This document shows positions 52,723 to 64,000 of a stretch of 64,000 nucleotides of DNA, one piece after another. This stretch comes from Misgurnus anguillicaudatus (lineage: Eukaryota; Chordata; Actinopteri; Cypriniformes; Cobitidae): contig NC_073357.2 in NCBI RefSeq assembly GCF_027580225.2, positions 44,354,001 to 44,418,000 on the forward strand, read 5' to 3'. Every line of letters begins with the position of its first letter. The stretch's first letter is position 1. The notes below the pieces were generated by a model. That model made no database searches, was not told the DNA's origin, and was given only the letters and a program-made list of their open reading frames with translations. The position numbers and the translations under genes are program-made.

Positions 52723-54951
52723 TTAAGGTTTGCTAACTAGAAACTTCTTACAGTAGTTATTCTCTGGAGTACATGTTTCTCTGGCTGAGAATTACTGCAC
52801 GTATAATACTGCACTGTAGTCTGATGTTCTGCATCACTAATTGCCTCCACAAATTTCCATATGAAAGATGAACACCCCATATATATATACATATTTGACT
52901 CAAAGACTAATCAACAGCTCTCTCATTCACATCGCAATCTGTGTATTCCCTGGTTTTTAATCAAAGTCCTTTAAGGAAGTCTTGTCACTGTGCTGCCTTT
53001 TTTGCAAGACCTGTTGATTCTGTACATGCACAAAGTCCCTCTCAAAACAGATTTTATTCTTTAACGGTTGGCGAAAGGCTCTTTTACTGGGAGGCGGGAC
53101 TAGAGCGGTCATTCTGACCATTGCAATCTCCCCTATTCATATCAAGTATTGATTGTTTCTGTTCCGTCTGTGGTTCTTGTCTTGTATTAATACCCTGCCT
53201 ATTCTCAGTTTGTCGGGCAGTTGTTCTGTAATGTGTGGCCACAAAGGCAGTGGATCCAAATGCAGTAATGCTTAATAAAAAACAAAACAAAATAACAGAA
53301 CATCCATTAACATTTGACAACCAACCAAAAAAACTAAGATATGCATGGTGTTTATACAAGGCAAGAACCAATGACCGAACAGAAAAAATCAATCACTATG
53401 GAAACAAATTTAAGAAAGTCACTGATCCAACATTTTTGCAAAGCTGGCATGTGCATGTGCAGTCCCTCCCAAAAAGTAAACCATTTTTTAATGGTTGACA
53501 ATTGCCTCTTCTACTGGGAGCTCCCCCATTCATATGCATCTTGTTAATATTATATATCTTTGAAACAGGTAGTGGGTGAAGTATGAATTACATATCATGA
53601 CAACAAATAAGGGGGCGGAGTAACACAGGAACACGAGGGAACAAGGCACACTAAAATCAGGGAAGACACAGACACAGACTGGGATGTGACAGTCACTTAA
53701 GCCTTTCTTCACTTTCTCACCCAGTTCTAATTGGCTGATTACAAAGGAATTGACATGGGTTAACAAAATCTGTGCGCATGAGACAGACGAGAAAACAAAG
53801 GAGTAGACAGCCGGTCACTGCGTTTAATAATGATGCAATCAAACACTCACACTGGCTCTAATATCATTGTGTGCTAATCAAAGTGATGTCCATGTTTACT
53901 AAAACAAACTTGACATGACAAGAGACAAGTTGGCCAGGACAGAAACAACAAGATAGGTTGTGTTACTACAGTACTCTCTAAATAATGCTGGGCTATTTCA
54001 ACACATGGTTAGGTCAAATAATGTACAATATGTACAAAAAATACAATTTTTGGGGACCTGGAATATTCTCCATATCTGACCTGTATACTTTGTCCATATT
54101 TATCACAGCAATAGATTAAAACAACTCAGTCATTTTAATGTAGTAATGATTATCAAACTACATGAAGCACTGGCAATCTTTGACAAGAGTGATTTGAATG
54201 AAGCATGTTAGTGTCAATTAAATGTAGATTGCTATCTGCATCAAGTAAGTTAATCTGTGATTAACTTAATTTATAAAGTGTGAAAACATTGGCCGTGGTA
54301 CAGTAAGATATTTATAGGTTTTTAGATTTAATATTTATAGGTTGTTTTACTTTGAATTGTCAGTCATTCAAAGCTTTAAAGTGAGTTACATCACAGTTGC
54401 AGTTAGTTACAGTATATTAAGAATATTATTTTTCTATAGTCTATAGTTCTATAATCCTGGTGACAAAAGGGCTTTCACACCGCGGTGCACCGTGTTTGAT
54501 TCGACCACACATTTCTAATATAGTTTGGTGAAAAAACAACGCATAAAACCACTAATGTATGGTTCTGAATAAGCTATGCATGTGTTTACGTGAGAGTACC
54601 TGTCCAATCAACTTGTAGTATGCAAATCTATGCAAAACGTGCGGGTGTGTGTGTTGCGGACCGTTTAGCACAGCAAGCGAATGAGAAAAGCCGCTAATAG
54701 AGGCACCACCAGCTTCATTTAAGTCTACTTCAGCAGCGATGCTCAAGAAAAGATGGAAAAAACTGTAAAAATATTCATCTAAAGTCACTTGCTCCATCAT
54801 CACCAGGGTGTTGTTGATAGCACGCGATCGCAGGTGAGACTGAAACACCACACATTGCCTTCTGTGTTTAAATGTTAACAAACTGATCGTCTTGCGAAAA
54901 AACTTGAAGATCACTATCATAAAATATAAAAAGTAACCCAGTGTTCTAAGC

Positions 54952-55244
54952 CAGTGGTTCTCAAACTGGGGTCCGGGGCCCCCAGGGGGGCCGCGAAACG
55001 GTGCCAGGGGGCCCCAGTTTTATGACTTTATAAAATACATTAATTTATCATAAATTTTGTGTAATTAAACAAAAAAATTTAAGCCTACTAACCAACATCA
55101 CTACTTTGTATAATTTAATATGTTTTGTTTAATTAAAATGTTACATTTTAGAACTGTTTTGTCATAAATTTTCTTTAGGGGGGGCGCGAAGGAATGCACC
55201 GTATACAAGGGGGGCCACACGCAGAAAAAGTTTGAGAACCACTC
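54952..55244. mobile_element. Non-autonomous hAT MITE, 293 bp, exact 8-bp target duplication
   Basis: CAGTGGTTCTCAAACTGGGG at the left and AAGTTTGAGAACCACTC at the right, flanked by the 8-bp repeat TTCTAAGC at 54944-54951 and 55245-55252. G/C-run-rich subterminal zones (CCCCCAGGGGGGCC and GGGGGGGCGCG). The CAGTGGTTCTCAAA end is typical of the hAT-Charlie type. Confidence 0.9.
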
Positions 55245-55567
55245 TTCTAAGCTATTTCATGTTCATTTTGAAGTGCACTGTATGTTGGTACATGTAGTAT
55301 AATAATGCAAGTGCTCTTAAGTGAAAATATTGATTTTTGGCAGAGGTTAAAAACGGCTTAGGTTTTTATTTTTGTAAAGAAGCCTATTGTGACCAAAGTG
55401 TTAGGTGTTTGTAACCCATTAAATAATTGTATTTTCTTTGAATTTGACAGTAGCCTTTTTGTCCCCATAAACATACACACAACAAAACGTACCGAAACCG
55501 TGAGTCGTGACCATAGAACTGTGATACGCACCGAACCGTGAGTAATTTGAACCGTTACACCCCTATT

Positions 55568-55703
55568 GAACACACACAAATCCGGAGCAGTGGGCAGCTC
55601 TCCCTGGGGAGCAATTGGGGGACAGATGCCTTGCTCAATCATGAGAATCGAACTGGGTGTCATTACTACCTGGACTATCTAACCACTAGGCCACGACTGC
55701 CCA
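55568..55703 (-). repeat. tRNA-derived SINE fragment
   Basis: From 55703 downwards the minus strand reads GGGCAGTCGTGGCCTAGTGG then TTAGATAGTCC (A box), CAGTTCGATTCTC (B box), and the body GAGCAAGGCATCTGTCCCCC. The tRNA-like fold is not maintained outside the boxes. Confidence 0.75.
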
Positions 55704-58008
55704 CTAAAGCAGATAATAGAAAAACAAACAAATGGTATGAATTCACACCAATTAGACACGATTAGCTAATTTATCAATTAGTTAAAAATAGTTACCAGCT
55801 GCCATGAGGTTGTGTTTTTGTGTGAGCATATCAGTGAACACCCCTGACCACTCTGTGAGTTTCATGTCTTTGTAAACGAAAGTTTAATGCATTTTAGGAA
55901 GGATTGTTCCAGTGCACCTATACAGCCATTGTAGAGGTGGGAGGTGATAGAACAAACACCCAAAAATTCTCAGGACAGCATCATATGTCCAAATTTCAGT
56001 CAAAATCGTTATATTTCATCATAAACATTCTGAAAACAGGGCTTTAAGTGTAAAATACCGAACTTGTCCTTTAAGGAATAGGGAGCTGGCCTTCCCCCAA
56101 GGATCAAATCCGCTTTTTAAACCTCCATATTCATATAAGCAAAGTTGAACATTTTCTATCAAGCAAAAGTAAGTAAAGAAACACAAGAAAGATTACAACA
56201 AAAGAACAAAGCGGTGACATCTTATGAGAATGGATCTACAAAGCTTGACGAAGTTAAGAAAGAAATCTGCCGCAAAGATTTCTGATAGTGTGCGTTCAAG
56301 GCATGTTCATCTCATCCATCAAGTGTGCTGAGACTAATACATGTGCAAGACGGAAGAGTAATGCGCACCGCAGAGAAAATTTACCACGATCATACCGCAG
56401 TTATTGCATTTCTAATGTTGGTCCATTGATTAATGTCAGGCTCACAGCGAGTTGGACAAATTTCTAGCCTGGTGCGACTAATGCTCTCCCAAGACACAAA
56501 TCCAGCAAGACAGAGGAGCCAATCTGGTTGCAGGAAGATAACATTTCAGTCTCCCAAATCGATACAATAAAGCAACTCTGTCTGGGGAACGATAGTCTTT
56601 TAAACTAAAGTTTCATAAAGACTCACTAGAAGCTGTCAACTGATTCCTATTTATGCTGAGAGTAACACACGAACGCCGCTATCTGGTGTTGGTTTGAGTC
56701 AGTTGGCAGGACTGAACTTTTTTCACATCAGGGCGAATGAATAGATGAGGGGGTGCACTGAGTGGGCGATTCAATGCAGAGATAAAATAATGTGACAGGA
56801 TCGATAAAAGAGACGGTCTTGCTGAACCAAAATAGAGAAAATCAAAGCCAGTCGGTGAAAAGATTAAACAAAGCGGTTTGCTGATGGCGCATTTTGAATA
56901 TCATTTTGTGTTTCTTTGGAGCAGGGGTTTGTGCACCAAAATGCTAAACAGCCCAAAAATAATGAGTAAGGCAGTTAGGCAGCCTTTCTATTCCTTTCTA
57001 TTTAAACTAGAAAAAAATGCACTCTGTCCTATTAAAATCCAGTGGTGTCAATGTCAGAAAAACTTGTCAGTGTGATATAAAATACATAAAGGCGGTAAAA
57101 TGCTTTAAAGGAAAACATGTCTCCCATTATTGAAAAAAAAAGACTTAGCTATGTTCTGCTTTATTGAACTAAACCAAACCAATTAATCTCCTTGAGTGAA
57201 TCCTGGCCTTAATATCAACCATGATGACTGAACACAATCCTCTTACTCCCTTTGGCCCACTTCACCTCTTTCCCTTTTGCTCATTTCCTGCCTGCATACC
57301 CAGCACGAGGAATCCATTGGTTACCTCGAGAGAGAGACCCACGATAAGCTCCCCTCTTCCCTCCATTCCCAAATCCCCCATTAATCCTCCGACCATCTAC
57401 ATGCTGTTCCTTAAATCTTGAGTATTAGCTTTCAATGGGGGCTAAATGTACAGTACACACTATGCAAGCATGTCAATATAAACTTTAGAAAATTCATAAA
57501 GCATTTCACTTAAGCTAGGACTGAGCTTACTTTTATGGTTGTTATACCAACCAGTGAGTCACTTACCCGTGGCACTGTTGCTGCGGATATCAAGCGTTAC
57601 GTTAAAGTCTTATATTTAATCAACACTGAATATGCCAAAGAGGCTTATTAGAAAGAAGGTCACCATTACATAGTGTTAACTATGATATGTATTCCTTTGA
57701 GCAAAAGCTCATACTACAGTATAAAACCGTTTATATAACCAAAATTATTTAATTACATTAAATTCAGTTCTTCTTCCTTCCTCTGGTAAGTCATGATTAT
57801 TTGTTAAGCAGTGCTGATCATCTGAAATGCTTCCACTTAATTAGCCTTAAATTAGCACTGAGGGTCTTTCAATTTACTCCTGTTTTACATCATATCATCT
57901 GTACTTTATAAACAAGTTCCAGATCTTTCTTATTAATTTTTTTCTTTGCTAAATCTTTTCTGTAGCTGCAAATTCATCTATTATTTACAAATGATATTAT
58001 TTTACCAC

Positions 58009-58226
58009 TGGTTGCAGTAATAAGAATTTGTCTGCATTATTTCAACATGGCTTGTGATAATGAGACATTTTTGCAGTATTTTTAACAGGGGTTGCGGTAA
58101 TGAGACATTTTTTGCATTATTTTAACAGAGGTTGCAGTAATGAGACATTTTTTTAATTACTTTAACAGAGGTTGCAGTAATGAGACATTTTTTTGATTAT
58201 TTTAACAGGTGTTGCCGTATTGACAC
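58009..58226. repeat. 40-bp minisatellite, about five units
   Basis: The unit is built from GGTTGCAGTAATGAGACATT, a T run, then GATTATTTTAACAGA. The last three units are cleanest; the first two are diverged. Confidence 0.85.
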
Positions 58227-58348
58227 AATTCTGGCAGGATTATTCAAACAAGCGAGTAAATGTGCCTGTCATTAAACACTCGCAGATTTAGATTTGTAAA
58301 TCTATTTCATATATTTAATGTGAAAGTGCATGCGTACAACCAATTAAG

Positions 58349-59891
58349 ATCCTGTTTACATTAGAGCATTTGCGTTTTAAAACGGCATTTTAAAATGAAA
58401 ACGATCCTCGTTTATACTGGCATTTTAAAACGACACTATACATGACCAATCACGTAACTGGGCATGCTCAAAAAATTGTAAAATAACTTATTACTCTAAT
58501 AATAGCTTACCTTTGTGCCTTTATGCAGCCTAGGGGTGTGCAAAAATTCATACGTTTGCCGGCAACTACAACAGACACTATTTTTGAACCTATAAAAATG
58601 TGTTTGGGAAAGTCTTATATTATTCCAGCTCCCCCCTACAACATATTTATAGGATTAATAGGTTGATGTTACAAACCAAACAGAAAGGTCTTTATGATTT
58701 AAAAAGGAAATATCAAGTGAACAGTACTAAACAGTAGCGAACTTGAAGCAAAAATAAATTTCAGCAAATGCAAACTTCAATAAAACATAATAAGAGGTGA
58801 AGTATAGCTTTAGCCTACAGAAATTCTTTTTGCTTTATTGTAGGGAGTTCCTCTTCAGCCATTTCACGCTGATATATTTATAATAGTTCATTGTTCGCAG
58901 TTCATATTTATGTTCTTATAGTCCATTTGAAAATTTTCATACGAACTGATTCTTCAGAAAAACACCAAATAACTTATCTTCCCTTACCTGTCACATTCTC
59001 CGACAAAAAAGCATGGCCGGCTAAAGTATTAAAAATTAATATGACGTTAATTTTTAAAATTGTGCGAGGTCCGTGCACGTCCTCCACTAGCAACACAGAA
59101 ATAGCAAAAAGCGCAATCGGCTAAACGAGCATTACATATTAATATGACGTTGATTTAATTGTTTTTATTTATTTTATATTCACAAAACTTATCAACAAAA
59201 CATCTATTAAAATTAAGAGACAAATTATATGAAACAAAATTAATTTTAAAGTAGCAAACAAAACTTAAATAAACTCGAAAATAATGTCTGACCCATTACA
59301 ATTCTCCCTTCATATTGGTCTTTACTGTGGGTTTACACCAAACACGAAGCGTGCAATCGCATCGCGTTGCTCGCTCTAGATTACTCGCGGAATTTAACTT
59401 TGTGTCACGCTAATTTTTCGCTCGAGATGAATATTTTCAACTTGGGCGAAGACGCCTTTGAGGCGAATATCGCGTTTTCACGGCAAACGCGCCGGCCATA
59501 TCGTGTCATTCGCATTCGCGAGGACGCGTCTGATCGCATCTTTGCATTGATCGTTGAAATCGTTGAACTCGCAACTGGTGTAAACCCACAGTTACAACTA
59601 CTTTTGGCAAAACCTCTGTTACAAACCTCCATTTACCTGAATAAAAATAATTTTTACTTTGAAAATGATGCGCTGTCACGTTAACATCAGCTGTTCATTT
59701 ACATGAGACTCCGTCTATGTTCATTTACACTGCAGCGGAACCCCAGAGTTCTCAAACTAAAACAGGGTCTTTAGCGTTTACAAATGACTCCGTTTATGAG
59801 GGTTGAAAACGGTGGCGTAGTGTAAATGAAAGGCGTAAACATGGCAAAAGTAAACGTTTTAAAAGGTAAACACATTAATGTAAACATAGCC
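58349..59891. mobile_element. DNA transposon with TGTTTACATTA ends, 1.5 kb, with nested element
   Basis: CCTGTTTACATTAGAGCATT at the left and AATGTAAACATAGCC at the right are inverse. GCGTTTTAAAACGG and AAACGTTTTAAAAGG subterminal words recur. The internal region has CACTGCAGCGGAACC and no recognised transposase. Confidence 0.7.
59325..59591. mobile_element. GC-rich nested MITE, 267 bp, TTA target duplication (PIF/Harbinger-like)
   Basis: CTGTGGGTTTACACCA and TGGTGTAAACCCACAG are perfect inverses, flanked by TTA at 59322-59324 and 59592-59594. Interior rich in TCGCG/CGCGA words. An open frame across it (59367-59684) has no known protein resemblance. Confidence 0.88.
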
Positions 59892-60033
59892 TAAGAGCAC
59901 ATTTTGATTCTATTTATACTATTTATGAAATGCACTAGGTATAAACACTTAAGGGGTATGATACATCGTGTTTTCAAGAAAACTGCAAATTAATCTGCAA
60001 CTGTCTTAAATAACACAAAAACAACCAGACTAA

Positions 60034-61259
60034 GGGCCCTATTTTAACGATCTAAGCGCATTGTCTAAAGCGCACAGCGCAACGTCTAAATGGGCGTGTC
60101 CGAATCCACTTTTGCTATTTTAACGACGGGAAAAATGGTTTGTGCGCGAGCGCATGGTCGAAAAGGGTTGGTCCTATTGTAATGGGAGTATTTTGGGCAT
60201 AACGTGCAGTAAACCAATGAGAGTCTCAGCTCTCATCCCCTTTAAAAGCAAGTTGCGCTGGCGCTATGTCTAATCCCTATTTAGATGACGAACTTTGTAA
60301 ACTGAAAAACTAAGCGGAGGAAGAAGATCCCCAGTTTAAGATTAATGTTAAATAATTGTGTTGTTTTACACTTGTATTGAAATTGTTATTTTTTTATTAA
60401 AACCTTTAAAACCCGTTTTCTTTTAGTCATGGAAGTAAAAAGCAGGCTTGTAATTGCTTTAAATGTATGACTATCCAATATCATCAAAACATAATTTACA
60501 AGTATGCAAGATAAGGTTTGTACTCTATCTCCTGTTTGTTACAAATAAAGTATTTTTAAAGAAATTACAAACGGCTCTCCTCACGTTTCAGCACTTTGGA
60601 CAGCGGTTTTTTTAGCAAAGAGTTTTTTTAAGCATTACTTACAAATGTTTCTCATCTCGCCATATCCACAGGTATATCATATACAATAAATCCGTCGGGT
60701 AGCATTAAAAAAAAACATTTAAAAACAGACGCATTTGTTTAAAGCAAAGCATTTATTTACTTATCAGGCTGCAGGTGAAGCAGCTCTTTGCGCCTTCTAA
60801 CGTCTCATAATAAGTCCTCAATTATGTCCAAGAGACTCAATAATAATCTTTTACATTCAATCCTTTAATCTTTCATATTTAAAAGCATTTTTGTGCTGCT
60901 GCGCATTCATGTACTTTGTGATAAGCAAACCCGCGTTGTCCTCCCGTTTATAGGCGCATTTTACTAATGCGCTCTTTAAATAACATAAAACACATTGCGC
61001 CATTGACTTTAGACTTTAGACCAGGTTTTTGTTGGTCAATGGCGTAGTCTATTTTAGTTGCCTCAAAATAGCAACGCGCCAACAATGCGCCTGAACACAC
61101 CTCGTTTTTCAGACCAGAACGCCCATGGGCGCAAAGGGGGCGCAAATGCATTTGCTATTTAAACAACGCGGCGCTAAACGTGAAAATTAGGGTGGAAACT
61201 AGCGAAAGACACTTGCGTCGCGCATTGCGCTGCATTGCGCCGGGTGTAAGATAGAGCCC
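60034..61259. mobile_element. DNA transposon with GGGCCCTATTTTA / ATAGAGCCC ends, 1.2 kb
   Basis: Left GGGCCCTATTTTAACGATCT, right CACC-type inverse GTGTAAGATAGAGCCC. Both subterminal zones are full of GCGCA/TGCGC words (AAGCGCACAGCGCAACG; GCATTGCGCTGCATTGCGCC). The ends resemble PIF/Harbinger-type MITEs. No transposase recognised. Confidence 0.75.
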
Positions 61260-62121
61260 ATAGTGTGTGGGTACAATTCACATGAATTGTAAAACATTTG
61301 TCACAGCAATCGTTAATTTTCATATACAGTAACTGTATATGTTAGATAAACCATCCTATATAAGATCATACAGCTATATAATTTAAAATGAAATCTGTAC
61401 ATTTCATCTGAAGAAGACCAAAAGGTTGACGTAACGCAAATGCAACTGTGAAGTTGTTGCCTTCTGACACTATTAGGATTAGTGGAGGGTTTGAGGCATA
61501 AAGAGCTCTGGCTCACAGCATCGGCTCACCACATTACATGCTCAGTACATCTGACCGCTCTGAAATCCACAGCTTTACTTTCTTCTTTTAATTAAACCAC
61601 AGAGAGTAAATGAATTTCTCAATATTTTGCAAGGTGATTAAAATGGGGTGTTTTAAAGTCTGGACATATGTCAGAAGGCGGCGGTCAACTGTGGCGTGTG
61701 CAAATTTGTAAAATGTTGGGGAAAGGTTGCATGAGATGAGAGTGAGTTGCTGTTTTGTGTTTTTAAAAGGAAAGTTCACCCAAAAATAAAAACGATGTCC
61801 TTATTTACTGACCCGAATGCCCTTTTAAACCAGTATGACTTTCCCTTTTCCTTGCAACATACAGTATACAGTAGGAGCAATTATGAAAAATGTTGAGCAT
61901 TTTTTCCACATAATAAAAGTAAACTGTCAGACACTAACATTGTGTGTTGTGGTTAATAGAAGAAAGTCATAAAGCAGAACAACTTGAAAGTAAGCAAACT
62001 TTGATAGCTTAGAAATTAAACATAAAAAATTCAGTTATAATGAAAAAAACGAAAGTCCCTTTGGTGAAGTTGTGCCACTAGGCGGCCATGTTTGCAACGC
62101 CTCCGGGCAGTTATTTCTACC

Positions 62122-62936
62122 CAGTCTCATGTAGATGCGTATAAATAGCACGAAGTGTAAAAATCGTGCAATACATAGGCCAAATTCCACTTTGGCATCT
62201 ATATGATACGCCAGTCCTTTCCATTCACTTAAAGGGCGCATCTTTTTTTGTCATTTATTTATTGGTTTCTCAATTTTTTTCAGTTTTTTTTAAACCATTT
62301 TCACTTGGGTTTAGGGTTAGATTTCAGATTTTCTTAAAGGACCAGTATGTAGGATTGTGGCCAAAGCTGGTACTGCAATCACAAAACATGTGGCTTAAAG
62401 TGGTACTGCAATCTCACAACTGGTGGCCAATACACAACATGACAACATAAACATCAGTTGAGGGCTGCAAGTCCACTTTTAAATGACAATATCCTGGCCG
62501 AACCACTGTTGTCAGTGATATAAGTATTTGAAATGAAAAGGATTTCTTAATGTCTAGTGACATATCAGGACCATTTTATGATTATTGATATCAATTTCTT
62601 ACATACTGTTCCTTTAATGAGGTTATTTAATATACAGGTTTCTCTACGTTTTTGTCTCTATTTAAGCCATGGTGGCTTAGAGATGGGGTTAGAATTGGGG
62701 TTTGGGTTAGGATGTCATTTGTATGTAACAAAAAGTTGTTCTAACCCTAAACCCAAGCGAAAATGGTAAAGAATAGGAAAAAAATGGAGAAACCAATGAA
62801 TAAAACGACAAAAAAGATTCGCCATTTTAGTGAATGGGAAGGACTGGCATATCATATGCACACCAAAGTGGAATTTGGCTTATGTATTGCATGATTTTTA
62901 CACTTTTGGGTTTGTAATTTCAGTCATGTGAGACTA
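62122..62936. mobile_element. Large inverted-repeat element with a TTAA MITE in its loop
   Basis: CAATACATAGGCCAAATTCC at 62169 pairs with the stretch near 62869-62890. AAAGATGCGCC-like words and AACCAATAAATAAATGACA pair with AACCAATGAATAAAACGAC near 62792. The arms are over 150 bp; the loop contains the 62338-62613 element. Confidence 0.7.
62338..62613. mobile_element. TTAA-flanked MITE with AGGACCAGTATGTA ends, 276 bp
   Basis: TTAA at 62334-62337 and 62614-62617. Left AAGGACCAGTATGTAGG, right inverse TACATACTGTTCCTT. Interior GGCCAAAGCTGGTACTGCAA then AAGTGGTACTGCAATC is a small internal duplication. Confidence 0.8.
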
Positions 62937-62984
62937 AAGTCCTGTCTCTAAAACTCTAAAACTGTGTGCTAACGCCTCACGTAA

Positions 62985-63140
62985 CTCTGTATAGACCCCA
63001 TCCACCATAGAATCATCAGTCTTTATCGATTGTTGATTGGTTCTTTTACCTAAAAGGTTGGATTTCTATCAGCAGAGCGGCCATTTCGAGCATTGTTCCC
63101 TATTCAAAGTATAGCATTTAAGTATTCAATCCTGTTATAC
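62985..63140. repeat. Dispersed repeat, inverted partner of 35030-35225
   Basis: CGATTGTTGATTGGTTCTTT and neighbouring CATTGTTC and CTCTGTATAG words are the inverse of the sequence near 35070-35210. Family unknown. Confidence 0.6.
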
Positions 63141-64000
63141 TCGATATCTTTGGTTCAGGTCAGCAGTCAAACAGAAACAATTTGGAAATGTGAATGTATG
63201 TGAGTTTATGTGAATGGAGAGGCCAATTTGTTATAGGATTGTATGTGTGTGCGTGTGTGTGATGGGGGTAGCACTGTGGTCTTGATAGGTGGGAGGCTGA
63301 CTGAGGTAAACTGTCAACAAATAAATTATACAATAGGCAAACGTGCAATTTCGTTTTTCTAAATGCCCCCTTTGGAAGATGTCAGGCTGATATTTATGAT
63401 ACGTTCATTGCTCTGCATTTTTAATTTGCCTGTAGGAGGGAAAAAAATCCCCCATATCGTAAGCAGCCATTAGAACCCATCTCACATCTGCAACCACATC
63501 TCGGATATCATTAGGAGCTTCCACGCGGCAGCTGCTCTGTTGATTTGGATCTAATTCAATCCATACATTCTCAAACACTTTTATAAATCACCGCTAATCA
63601 TCCAGCAGTGCCCTAACATTATCGAATTTTACAGCTATAGCTTTTATTTGTATCCTAAATGTGTGTAGAATATAAAGACAAAATATTGTTGATGAGGTAA
63701 AATGTCGCACAAAAGTGTGGATGTTTCCATTTTTGTTTTTATATTTAAACTTGACGATGACTTACCTATATACTTTTAAATCTTACTTATGTGGACATAA
63801 GTGGCATATAAGCAGAACTATTAAAAAATACAAAAACATAAGCCTGTGCTATGTTGGTTCTTACAAAGTCTGAAAATGTCCTTTTTGGCTGATGAGAAGA
63901 CCTGCTATCACTCTTTCAGTATTGATCACTACATCACTGATCATTGTTTGTAAAGTCAATAGGCTTCCTCGTTCCAATTAACATAAGAACACGCAATTAT

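Larger units (their letters stand above)
50158..64000 (-). other. Intron upstream of the first visible exon (extends past the window)
   Basis: No cadherin repeat, EGF or other exon was recognised on the minus strand. Besides the elements listed, 52723-54951 holds an imperfect internal duplication (TTTAACGGTTGGCG near 53060 and TTTAATGGTTGACA near 53487, each followed by a CTCTTCTACTGGGAG-like word). 55704-58008 and 63141-64000 look unassigned. A left-end fragment of the family B terminus lies near 61765-61800 (AGTTCACCCAAAAATAAAAA). Confidence 0.7.

Noticed and set aside
53000..53570. Imperfect duplication considered as a transposon
   Set aside because: Only short similar words; no paired ends or target duplication found.
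58009..58226. Regularly spaced repeats considered as a CRISPR array
   Set aside because: Contiguous 40-bp tandem units without unique spacers, in vertebrate DNA.
59367..59684. 105-codon plus-strand open frame
   Set aside because: Lies across the CpG-rich MITE and its border. No protein-family resemblance; stop-poor only because of composition.
61313..61516. 67-codon minus open frame considered as an upstream cadherin exon
   Set aside because: No EGF or cadherin motif and no fitting splice-site phase.

Overview
The window looks like vertebrate, most likely cyprinid (zebrafish-like) fish, genomic DNA. It has small exons with GT/AG borders separated by kilobase introns, AT-rich introns, and a dense load of DNA transposons: Tc1 elements, 8-bp-duplication hAT elements, TTAA-flanked MITEs and fold-back repeats. 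No bacterial gene organisation, operon, CRISPR array, rRNA or functional tRNA was seen.

One protein-coding gene is present, on the minus strand: the 3' part of a type III (DN-cadherin/Hz-cadherin-like, 'neural-cadherin') classical cadherin. Eleven exons from 50157 down to 153 join in perfect phase into 779 codons plus a stop. In order they encode the end of an EGF domain, laminin-G 1, an EGF, laminin-G 2, two EGF-like modules, a transmembrane helix and a classical catenin-binding tail. The N-terminal cadherin repeats and the start of the first EGF lie beyond position 64000. I found no exon between 50158 and 64000.

The rest is intron. The two largest complete introns are 13.3 kb (1985-15243) and 15.4 kb (34584-49942). 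They and the 13.8 kb upstream stretch carry most of the recognisable transposons. Three Tc1-type elements with decayed transposases lie at 27988-29191, 36007-37536 and 40398-41928. Elements with clear 8-bp hAT target duplications lie at 20658-21474, 32148-33215, 44387-46002 and 54952-55244. Several TTAA-flanked MITE families are nested in one another. Four tRNA-derived SINE-like fragments, two minisatellites and several large fold-back repeats complete the inventory.

No previously undescribed multi-gene system is evident. The most informative things are the complete exon chain of a cadherin class reported lost from placental mammals, and a nested-transposon stratigraphy. In the latter, two different TTAA-flanked elements landed in the same TTTAAA site of two copies of one host repeat. 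All family calls come from reading motifs and inverted ends by eye, without database searching.
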